A stretch of DNA of 64,000 nt, from positions 69,917,348-69,981,347 of the forward strand of contig OX344764.1 in assembly GCA_947034895.1 (NCBI GenBank). Direction: 5' to 3'. This DNA is from Rhytidiadelphus loreus. Lineage: Eukaryota; Streptophyta; Bryopsida; Hypnales; Hylocomiaceae. The notes beneath the pieces are model-generated. The model made no database searches and was not told where the DNA came from. It worked only from the letters and a program-made list of their open reading frames with translations. Shown piece after piece: positions 38,401-50,400 of this stretch (position 1 is its first letter; every line of letters starts with the position of its first letter). The position numbers and the translations under genes were made by a program.

Positions 38401-41400
38401 ATAGTGGCTCCATATTGGGTAATAGAACTCTTTGTTCGACTACTGACCATTTTCGTAACAACCTCCTTCTTCACATCAAGTAGTTTAGTGCGCACCGCAT
38501 TGTACGATGGCGGGGAATATGGAAATCCACATGTCGAAGTTGCTTTCACAGCATTCACAAAGGCTGGGTGCCGCACCACATTGAATGCAATGTTAGCCTC
38601 ATAAAAGAAAGAAGCCCATAGTCTGTCCAAGTTTTGTCTTTCATTGACCCGGAATGATTCATCCATGCTTTGTTGACGAGAAGTCGAGGTTGAGCGCATC
38701 CTTCTCACCGTCACAGGAGTAGAATTCGTTGAATCTGGATTACGAGGCGGTGCATTAGGTGCTTCTGTCCTGTCGCTTGGGTCCACTGACCCTTCCACTG
38801 ATGCATCCACAGTATACCCTGCAACGGACTCAGCAACAACATCAACCTCAAGATCTACTCCATACATCTCCTCCAAACTCATTTCTTTTGGTACAATCCC
38901 TTCACAGTTTCTGAATAATTCGAGGACTACGGATGGAATACGTTTACAACGTTCCACTGTTGATGTACGGGGGTAACCAAAGTGACCAAATGCCCGCTTC
39001 CGCACGAAAACTTTGTTCCAACCACAAAAAATACAAGTCCTCGTATTTGCGGAACGAGCGGGGTTCGTTTCAATAACCAACTAGGGATCCCACTCCTTTG
39101 TGGCTCTTCGAGTATCATTTATGTTCGTCCTCCTCCCCGCTCCTCGGTTTGCCATATTGTTTATCTGATATGCGTTATTCCAAACCGAAACGTATATGTA
39201 CCCAAGTGCTTCGGAAAAAAAAATTATGACAAAGCCACCGCTTCGAGTAGTTTTCTAACCACTCAAAGCAAGGTTGTTGCCCTCTGAAGAATATAACATT
39301 GCATGAAGCCTCTTGAGAAGATCCAAGCCATATGTTCATCAACAGAGCAATGGAAATCCAATGTTGTTCCTCTACATTTATAGTGCTTTCGGTCTTCCCT
39401 CCACACGCTCCAAGGATGGTTTTAGGGCGCCGCTACCAAACTCTCGAGGTCGCCCTACCCGACCGCTGGTCCACCTCCAGGCATATGGAGGCGCGCGCCT
39501 TTGCAGTAGTCGACTTCGGGTCACATGGTGCGAACGCGGGTTCCGACAGGCGACTTCGGGTCCGAAATAGGGCGAACGCGGGTCCAGGGAGGGCGACTTC
39601 GGGTCCAGGTGGGGCGACTTCGGGTCCAAGGGGGCGACTTCGGGTCCAGGGAGGGCGACTTCGGGTCCCACATGGGCGACTTCGGGTTTCATGGGAGACT
39701 TCGAGTGCCATGGGCGACCTCGGGGGAAAGAAGGGCGACTTCATGTGCATAAAGATTAACTTAACCCCTAAAGGACCATTGTCCCCTCAAGGAACAATAT
39801 GGATTTTGGGCAGGTTCCTATGATCTCAATTTTTAATGAATTTTTTGGAAACTATCTCATAATATACAAGAGCTTATTACCTTTATGGGAATATAAATTT
39901 TGTTGCAATTGGTACCTGGGATTCCGGGAACAAAAGTTATGGCATCTTTAACATAATTTGTAAGGAAGTAAGGAACGTCTCAGGGCAGAAAAAGAAATCT
40001 ACAATAATTTGAAATTAATTTTTTAATTTTTTTCTTCTTAAAGGTCATATTTTTGTCTACATGTGTAGCTTTGATTCATTCCATTTCGATTAGTAATGTG
40101 AAAGTTATGAACAATATTGTTTGGCAAGCAATCAAAATGAAATGATTCAAAGTTTTTCACATAGATATAAATCATAAGAAATTAAGAACCAATTTCAATA
40201 TCAATTTTGTTATTGGAAATGCCTTGTCATTTGTGAAGAATATCATTAATTTTTCGGGGGACCAACTGAATGCTAAGTATTGAAAACTACTTATCATACA
40301 AAAACATTTGAACCACGTAGTGAGAAGTTCTAAAATTTGGTAGGCTTCGAATTTAATCCTTTAAAAAATGTTGTGCCAAAGGAGATACTACAAATTTTAT
40401 TCATGTTTCCCTTCTAAATATCACTATGATGCCAAAACAAACTATTTCACTCCTTACAGGTTTAGGATTTAGGAATATCTTCAAATCTATAGTAAACTTT
40501 ATTTATTTTCACATCGTAGGAAGATCTTGCAATTGATGTACATGGCAAACTAGAAATTGTATGAAGTTGTTCAAATATAAATAATTGTTTGGATGTTCGG
40601 TATGAATTTCTTAAAAAGACAATGGTATTATTACATTGTTGGTATTTTGTGTAAATGAAAGCACAAAAGTCTACGTAGAAAACTGACCTACAACACATGC
40701 AATAAATGTATTTGACATGTGTCTAATCATCAAGAATTAGATCTTCAAAACACATAAAGGCTAATTCATATAGGAATATTTATATATCTTTATTGAAGAA
40801 ACAAAACATGGACCCCATTGTACAACATGAGGTGGTTCTAAAGGTCAAAGCAACCCTTCCGATACACACAAGTTTAGAAAAACAACTACCTATTAGTCTA
40901 TTATTTACTAGAAGACTACCTCTAGCCCAAAATCATGCAACATCCGTATTGGCCTCCTCTTCCCTTTTCTTCTTCATGACTTCAAACTCATGGGCCGCAA
41001 TTCTATAAGCACTCTTCAAAAGGGGTAGGTCATGGTTCCACATCTTGTTTTTGATCCAAAAATTCTTGAACGTTCTCGCATAACCAATGTGTGCAGTCCG
41101 GAAATCTATGTGCTTCTGAAACTGGTGTTCAAGCTTCTTCAAAGAAACTAACTTCTGCTTCAAGGAAGCTACCTCTGATGTCAGCACACAATGCTCTTCA
41201 TCTACTAATAATGCATCCAAAGCCATTGGAAGGTCAATGGGGCCTACAACCGTGGTTTCTTTTAGGTCATTCAACCTTGACTGCGCCTCTTCCACAGCTT
41301 TCCTTTCGGTATTCAATCGGTTTTCTTCTGCCAAACACTCTTCCATTATTTTGGCCATTCGTTTATCCAAGAACGGGGTGGAATTTGAGGTAGAGCCTCC

Positions 41401-44400
41401 ATCTTTGCCTTTATTGAATTTCAAATAAAATTGCTCCAGCTCGTCCATTTCCTTTTGTTGAACTGACAAACAAACTTTCCCGCTTATGATTAGTGCTTCA
41501 AGGGTGTGCTCATCGTTGTCCTGAATGTCACCACCAGTGCGTTCACGCTGCCTTTCACATTCCATTTCTATTTCTACCAGTCTACCAAGAATAGCCTTCA
41601 ACTGGGCTTTATAAGCTTCTTTTCCTTGCCTCCTCGTGTCTTCAAGATATAATACTTCCCTTCCTGCTTCTTGAAGAGGTAGTTCTTCACATGAATAAAA
41701 AATCACCAATGCTTGTTCAGCATCTCGTTGCAACCCGATCTCGCCCTCCTCCTTGTCTTCCTCCATTTCTCGCATGCGTGCATATACATGTTGAAGAACT
41801 TCGTCTTCCTCATGATGACAGAAGTGCATTGGCTCCAACAATCTAAGAGGCGCGACATGCAATACTACTGCCCCTTCTGAGTCTCCAACAAAAGGTACCA
41901 CCGCTGCCATATTTTCTTCAAGTATTGGATCTTCATTTGGGGGCATAGGGTCTGCAATGTCTTCTTCATCCGAGTCGGTGGAGGTGGACGACTGGCCCCA
42001 ATCGTAGTCTTCATCCGACACTTCTTCTTTGAAATGTTTTTTGGGCCCTAATCCATCCCTCGGATTATTTGATGGATCCGCCCTTGGAATGTCTTTGGTA
42101 GTGGGAACTATGCTATTGGGGTTTTTCTTAATGGTCCTCCAATCCACAGTTCATCGCAATTGTAGCTCTGCATAGACCATTTGGCATATACCCAATGAAA
42201 CTTGACTCCCCTTCACTGTTGGTTTTTGATATAATGTCCGGTAAACTTCGATGCACCGTTGCACAAATGCATCATCTCTGCAGTAGTGAAGATTAGCATT
42301 GTTTTGGCTGATATGGACATCGTGCCGGAAGTAAGGGAATAGCTTATCGATATGGCACCACCCTACGTAGGCCTTGCAAGTGTTGAACGTCCAATCCGAT
42401 TGCACGTTTTGCCAATTTGGAAATGCCCTTGCTGTTGGGTCCAAAAGGATGGCTACATTCCGACTATGGCGCTCTCCTTTCTTCTTTGCCTTCTTAAAGG
42501 GGGGGGGCCATGGTGAATATAGGATGTGTTGGTATCCTCCAAGTGCTCAGAAAGTATGGTCTTCCACAATCGACGACAACACAAAAAGTGTCCTAGACAC
42601 AAGATTCCAGTGCACGAACACGCATCCAGACGCTTGAAAGCATATGGAAGCCGATGCACAGCACTGGAAAAGAAAGTGGCAGCTCGCGTCCCAGGCGACC
42701 GCATTTGTACCCGAAGTCGCCCTGGGCGCGTGCGGGATCAGGGTTTAGGGGGGCGAGTGCGTTAAGTGGGGCGACCGCGGGTCTTGGAAGGGCGCGTGCG
42801 GCTTCAGGGCGACCGCGGGTCCAGGGAAAGGTAGTAGACTCAGGAAATGCAGAGGGAGAATTGACCCCCTCATTGCCCCCGTCAACTTAGATTTTAAAAA
42901 AAAGCCCCCTATATTCTGCCAACTTTTGGGTAATTCTTGCATCTCCTAGAAGTAATTTGGGGCCTCTGATTGCAAATATGATTTCAGAATTCCCCCAAAA
43001 ATTAAGCAGTGCAAATAATAAATTCTAGGGCAAGCCCTGGATGGGCAATGAGGGAGTCAATTCACCCTGGCCCTCACAAATGGCTCATCTCAAGACTGAT
43101 CTCCCTTTTTCATGTATTTACTTCAATGAAAATATTTTTAGATCATTTTTCAGACAAAGAAAAATAAAAGAAGAATCTAACACAAGTGATTTCATTTTTT
43201 TAAGTATTTTTTAATTAATTGTAAATTTCCAAAGGACTTATGCCCCTAGGTCTCCCGTAAAACGTTCACTTGCAACTTCTAAAGAAAAATGGGGAAGTAA
43301 AGAGAATGAATTGGCTTTTACAATTGATAATTTTTTTTTCTCGAATCATTTAATGATTATGGAGGTCAATTTATGAACTACAGTTTGTCCATTTCAAAGC
43401 CACTTATAGAGTCCATTTTTAATGCCCACTCCATTTTAGAGCCTTCTACCTTATATTTACTTTCACATCCTCACAAATGGAGAAAGGAAGTACAATTTAT
43501 GTATCAATGAATAGGTGGTAGTAAAATCGTGGGCCACCGCAATTAAAATTATTCCCAACATGTAATGAGTTTAATAGCTTTTTCAAGTGATATTAAGTTT
43601 TGGAAGAGAACATTTTAGTGTGCCAATATAATTTGTAGTTCTTCATTTCAACTCCAATCCCAAATTTATTTTTATAAGCAGTACACTCAACCATGAAAAA
43701 GTAAATTTGGTAGGTTATCATCTCACAACTCTTATCCAATATTGCACCTTCATGAAACGTGCATACTAATACACAAGCTAATTAAACATTCCTATGGTTA
43801 GGTTCTTGTTTCATAAAACTTGCTTCAATGGAAATAACTATAAGTCCATGCTCTTTTCATAAAGGAAAAATACAGTTGGAAAGGCATAGGCACTTAGGGG
43901 GTCATTAGTAATGCATTCTAATTGTTAAGCTAAACTTATCTTTTGACTCTAAATAGATTATGCAAACACCCCTCTTCTAAAATCAAATTTCATTCGCAAG
44001 TACATCTTCGTCATTGTCCATAATGACGAACAATTCTAATTAAAGAAAGATTTAGCACAATTGAATTCTAAAATACTCTATATCATTACAAATTAGTTGC
44101 TTTAAAGTTTCAAAAAATCCCGTGAAGACCTCGGTATACGCCACATGACATGCTTCGAAGGTTTGACCAGGAGCCTCTTCGAACTCCACTATGACCTGTT
44201 TCTTATCTCATAGCGGAGTTCGAAGAGGTCCCTGACCGACCCAAACCAGAACCTCGTACATCATGTACACCGGGTTGGGAATCGAACCGTAGACCTCCCA
44301 GACTCCACTTGAATTCGAAGAAGTCGACCCTTGTGTGAGAATCCCTTCCACTACTTCACCTTCCCGTTGGTCACACCGGGAATCACCTTTGATGCACCAC

Positions 44401-47400
44401 TTCTTGTCCATCCCATTTTTATTCTTTTTTTTTCTTTGATTGTACGGGTCTTCAAAACAACATGAGCCGCCCAACACAAATTAATCTCCCAGTTTTGGAC
44501 CCAAAGTCGCCCCACCCGAAGTCGCCCAAGTCCCAGAGAAGAGGGAATTTCAAATGCGTGAGTTTTTCCCTCCTCTCTGGACCCACGGTCGCCCCACCCG
44601 AAGTCACCCCACCCGAGGTCGCCCCAGCACCGCAGAAAGAAGTCCCCAATTTCCCTGTTCTCTGGAGCCGTAGTCGCCCTACCCGCGGTCGCCCCACACG
44701 AAGTCGCCCCACCCGAGGTCGCCCCAGCACCGCTGAAGGAAGTCCCCAATTTCCCCCTTCTCTGGACCCGTAGTTGCCCTACCCGCGGTCGCCCCACACG
44801 AAGTCGCCCCACCCGAGGTCGCCCCTACATCAGTATTTGAAAGAGTCACTTATAGAAGACTGCTGTCATGGTAGGTGAGATCATAGAATATTTTCTAGAT
44901 AGCTTACAATTATATCACATGATCATTTTATTAAATGGTCCCTAACAAGGCTTCAATATTTTGAAGCCCTACAATCATGAACCGAAAACCCGACAAAGCC
45001 CTCGCAAAGTAGAACCCTAGAATCCAAACCGTAACCCTCAAATGCCCAATGCATTTTAGGATGTTTTATGAATTTGCTTTAAATTGTACAAGAAGTGAAC
45101 ATTATATGTGCCTACTAACAAGCAAGTTGTTTAAACATTCATACGGTTAGATTAAAAAATAAATAGGAAACTTGCTTCAATCCCAATTACTGTAAGTCCA
45201 TGCTTTTTTTTCATAGGAAAAATACAAGAGGGAAAGGCTTAGGCACATAGGGCTTAATAATTAATGCACTCTTATTGTAATGCACTTCAAGATTTTTTCT
45301 CAAAGTAGCCAAAGTGACGGTTTTTAGTGGTTCTGAACCTATAATGGCCTTCGAACTTCAGGGGTTAAATTCACATCTAAAGAAACTTTTATTAGTTTTC
45401 GATTATGGCTCAAACATATAGATCTTGCAAGAATATTTTGACCTTGTATTCAAAAGTAATGAACCTGGAAGAAGCCTTCAAGGTACTCTTTGTAAAAATG
45501 TTTTGTGAAACATTAAAAGGCAAATTCAAAATTTAATTTTTAATTTGTAGACCAAAATGGTTTTGTTGAGAGAAAACGTAATTTCTACATATAAAGGTGA
45601 AATTAATTTCACCTAAAAATGGTGTATTGCATTTAACCCTTATGTTCCCATTTTTTCTGGCCCATTCAAACCAATTGAGAAATGTCATTTTTATTGCCAA
45701 AAACCTATTAAGATTACAAGAAAGTCATCCTTTTTTGCCGGATGAACCAATACAAGTGCCGATTGTCAATGCTTTTTAGAAGGAAAATGGGCTCCATTAT
45801 TCCAAGGCTATATATCTTACTGTAGGATATCTTACTGGAACATTGAGCCTATTTAATTCATTCATTGCAGCAAAATACAAACATTGATATGAGAGATTCA
45901 ATACAACATACCATGAAGAATAGATCCACAATATTGCCAATTTGGGGAAAATGGCACTTCATATTAAAATTTGATTACATGTACTAGAAGTACTACTCCA
46001 AAATGATACTATGGTATTCTTCTATCACACTACAACACGGAGTCCCGAAAAACTAATTCTGGAGGCTTCATATTCCAGGGTGGAAGCATGAGTGAAGCTA
46101 CCACCTCAGAGCATGTGAGTCTCGTCTGTAAGTCAAGATCCATAAGCGCACGTAACTTCATTGTAAAGAACTTTCCCGACTCAGGGTTTTTGAATAGTTC
46201 CCTGTCATATTCACCCATATAACCAATTTTCATGTTCCAAATCAATTTACCAATAGAAAACGAATCAGACTTAACCGTATACTTGTGCCTGGCTTGCATC
46301 TTGTCAAGGCTCGTTTCTGAACCCTTTGGCCCAAACACATAGAACAACTCTGGAGCCACCCACCATCTGCCTTTCAACATGTCATCCCTCTCTTTCGTGG
46401 TTTTGTATCCAAAATGTGAGGGAGCTCCCTCTTGTATACGACTGGCAATTCCCCAATCGCAAATCCCAATGTTTATAACATCATCCGAGTACGGCGGATA
46501 ATGGATTAATATGTTGTTGGGAGACAAATCGTTGTGTAGAACACCTTCATTGTGTACAAGATTTGTCACATAAACAAGGGCCCATGCTAACTTCGCCTTG
46601 TGCCTTCAAAAGAGGCTAATTTGCTTCACCTGCTCTTGTTGAAGTTCCTTCACCAACTTGATTTCGTGCCAATCGGCATGTGGCACGACCTTCTCATTCA
46701 AGCGAACAAGTTTGTTCAAATTACCACCATTCCACCACAACGTGTAGGCCTCCATTGTATTGGCGTGGATAGCCACAAATTTAACAATGGCTGGGTGATT
46801 TAAAGGACACACCAAGGCCTCAATGGATCGTTCATATCTCGCATCACGCGTGTTTGTTTGCTTTGACACCTTCCCCGCAAAATGTACATGCTTGGGTATT
46901 GTAGACATGCCATCAATGTATACCTTACGCACCTTTCCATACCCCCCTTGTTGGTCATATCCACTAAGCGGAACCACTTTTGCACTAGAATTGATCCACA
47001 TGAGAGACGATCCACTGTTTTGAGAAAGAGCAGCCATCAATGCATCCAACTGCCACCCCATCGCCCTAGATATAGTCTTCGATAGTCTAGACGCCGCTTT
47101 CTGCCACCATGCCATTTTTGCATGGAATTCGATGGTCTCCTTATTTTCACACCCAGGGACTATAGGTCGGTGCTCTACAATGATTTTTTTGGTATTGAAA
47201 ATGATTTCCATGAGCACGTTCTCCATCCACTTCTCATAGTTGCCAAAGTACGTTTCATCCACGTCAGCATATTTCGGGGATTCTTTGCACTTTTTTAGAA
47301 TAAAAGTGCTCAAATCTCTCTTCAACTTAATGATGCCTGATTCTTTATGCCTCAAGTATGTAGACTCTAGGAATTCCACAGTGCGTCCCTCGTACCATTC

Positions 47401-50400
47401 GAAACACACTCGCTGTGCAAATATTGAATAATCACGTGGAGGATAAGTTGGGTCCTTATCATGTGCCGTCTTTGACTTCTTCGACTTTGATGATGACTCT
47501 CCACCCGTTGACTCGTATGAGTCAATAGTCACTTGGAACTCCGCGGGATTGTCAAGGTCGGTGCCCCTTACATATTTCCTTGTAGCATTCTCCCATTCCC
47601 GGGGGTCATCGTGGTTAATATCCCATAGAGACGGACGCATTGTACTACTCCCTTCTCCTGGATTAGACATAGCTCTTCCTTCACAAAGTTACCTACAATC
47701 GATCAATAAATAGAGTCGTGGAAAAAAAGGGCAACAAGTCCACCCCCCAATCACCGCCTTGGCCCACAAGCTTGCATTCAGCCACTACAAGGTGGATGAA
47801 AGCCGTAGCACAGGACCAAGACTGGCGAATGCGGGTGGGGCGACCGCTTAAGTACCTGCGGTCGCCATAGGGGCGCGTGCGGGTGACAGGGCGCGTGCGG
47901 GTAAGGGCGACCGCGGGTACCAAAGCGGTCCTGAAACCTGAACCCGAGGTCGCCCCCTACACCCGAGGTCGCCCTGGAACTTGGGACTTCCAGCTTTTTT
48001 GGTGCTGGGGCGACCTCGACTGGGGCGACTTCGGGTAGGCGACTTCGGGTGGGCGACTTCGGGTGGGGCGACCGCGGGTCCAGAAGTCGTGGAAAATTCA
48101 CGCATTTGTAATCCTCTTTGGGGGATTGGGCGACTTCGGGTGGGGCGACTTCGGGTGGGGCTATGGAGCCGTGGGGCGACTGGGAGACTATTTTGTGTTG
48201 GGCGACTTCGGGTATTTTGAAGCCAATAGAATCAAAGAAAAAAAGGAATAAAAATGGGATGGACAAGGAGTGGTGCATCAAAGGTGATTCCCGATGTGAC
48301 CAACAGGAAGGTGAAGTAGTGGAAGGGATTCTCACACAAGGGTCAACTTCTTCGAACTCAAGTGGAGTCTGGGAGGTCTACGGTTTGATTCCCAACTCCG
48401 TGTGCATGATGTAGGAGGTTATAGTTGGGTCTTACGGGTTTGGTCAAGGGGCACTTTGAATTTCGCACTGAGATGAAAAACATTTCAGTGTGAAATTCGA
48501 AGTGCCCCTTGGCTCAATCCTCGAAGCACGTCGCGTGGCCTATACCGAGGTCTTCACGGGATTTTTTGAAACTTTAAAGTATCTAATTCGTAATGATATA
48601 GAGTATTTTAGAATTCAATTGTGCTAAATCTTTATTTAATTAGAATTGTTCGTCATTAGGGACAATGACGAATAAATACTTGTGAATGAAATTTGATTTT
48701 ACAATACGGGGTGTTTGCTTCATCTATGTAGGGTCAAAAGATAAGTTTAACTTAACAATTAGAGTGCATTATTTACTAATGAACCCCTAAGAGCCTATGC
48801 CTTTCCAAGTGTAAGGTAGGAGACTCAGAAATGGTGCACCTAAGGGCTGGTCTGCCTTTTTCGTGTATTTCTTTGGACGGGAATATTTTTAGCTCATTTT
48901 TCAGACAAAGAGAAATTGATGAGGAATCTAACCCAAGTGGTTTCATATTTTTCCAAAGATTTTTGAATTACTTATGAATTTTCAAACGAGTTGGGTCATA
49001 GGTCCCTATTTGTGACCCTAGATCTTTCATGAATGGTTCACTTGCAATTCTAAATAAAAATGGAGAAAACACAGAGAATGATTGGCTCTTCCAATTAATA
49101 ATGTTTTCTTCCTTGGTTCATTCAATGAATGTATTGGTCAATTTCAGAACTTTAGATGCACCATTCCACAACCATTTATAGGAGCCATTCTTAATGCCCG
49201 CACTCTTTCACAACCTCCTACCTTAGTTTTTCTGTTCTGAAAAGAGCATGGACTTGTAGTTATTCCCATTGAAGCAAGTTTCCTATTTATTTTTTAATCT
49301 AAACTTATGAATGTTTAAACAACTTGCTTGTTAGTATGCACATTCATTTTGAGTGCAAAATTGTGGAAGAGTTTTAAGATTATAACAAGAGAAATGTACA
49401 TTCTTCACTTCGAGTGTATTACCCCTCTCCACAACAATTTTAAAGTTTGCAGAAAAAAAGTTTCTTGGGATTGGAGGAAAAATGAAGAAGTATACAGAAA
49501 TTGATTCTATAATTCAAGATGTTGGCTTCTTGTTCAAGTGAACCCCTAAGTGACCCCGAGGCAAGATGGGTCCTCAACCAATTTCCTAAGTTAAACAAAA
49601 CCTTACCAAATTACTATATGTAGTAATTCATATTTTTGGAAAATTCTTTTTGAAGTTTAGTTTTAGCTTCAAAAATCTGATTTTGAAAATGATTGATTAT
49701 GATTTTTCTATTTAAGATTTTGTGCATGGGTGTACACTTGCAATCTTGACTTTTTGTAGTGTTGAGGGCTCTTAGGAATGAGCCTCAAACACACTAAATC
49801 TTTGAGAAAATATCACATTACAAATGAAATTAAAAAAAATGATAAAGTAGATTTTGAGAAGTTATAAATTGATTGGGTTTATGCACCTTAGGCCCTTTAA
49901 GCTCATATTTTTTAGGTGACGAACTTTTTAGATTTCACATTTGAAAAGAGGATTGAAATACTTCAAATCACTTTCACAGATTTAACACCCTCATGATAAA
50001 ACATTATAATCTTTCAATAAATTAGAGGTATTGTTGTGTTTTCTTTTCTAATGTGATCTCTAATACGTCTAGTTTGAATTTACATGGTTACAATTCAAAA
50101 AGAATGGATAGAACGTATCAAAATGTTGGATTTTTGTTCAATTTAGAGCAAATTCTAGAAGCTTAGCAAATTCCAGGGTCATTTTGGGGTTCAAGCAAAT
50201 TCATAAACCATCCTAAAATGCGTTGGGCATTTCAGGGTTTAGGTTTGCGTTTCTGGTTCTAGTTTGCGAGGGCTTTGTAGGGTTTTTGGTTCATCATTGT
50301 AGGGCTTGAGGATATTGAAGCCTTGTTAGGGACCATTTAATAAAATGATCATGTGATATAATTGTAAGCTATCTAGAGATTATTCTATGATCTCACCTAC

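Larger units (their letters stand above)
39745..45230. repeat. Left arm of a large diverged inverted repeat
   Basis: Successive blocks of this arm match, in reverse complement and in mirrored order, blocks of 49.2-55.6 kb: 39760-40100 with 55240-55590 (TTTTGTCTACAT, GATTCATTCCATTT), the gene at 40.9-42.5 kb with the gene at 52.7-54.2 kb, array 3 with array 7, 43.1-44.2 kb with 50.9-52.08 kb, array 4 with array 6, and 44830-45080 with 50200-50440 (TATATCACATGATCATTTTA). 45115-45225 matches 49240-49345 almost base for base. Coordinates of paired blocks add to about 95.0-95.3 kb for most blocks. Confidence 0.8.

Noticed and set aside
39260..39290. AAGGTTGTTGCCCTCTG as an internal hAT terminus
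   Set aside because: It only partly resembles the CAGGGTTGTCT end and has no partner or target duplication.
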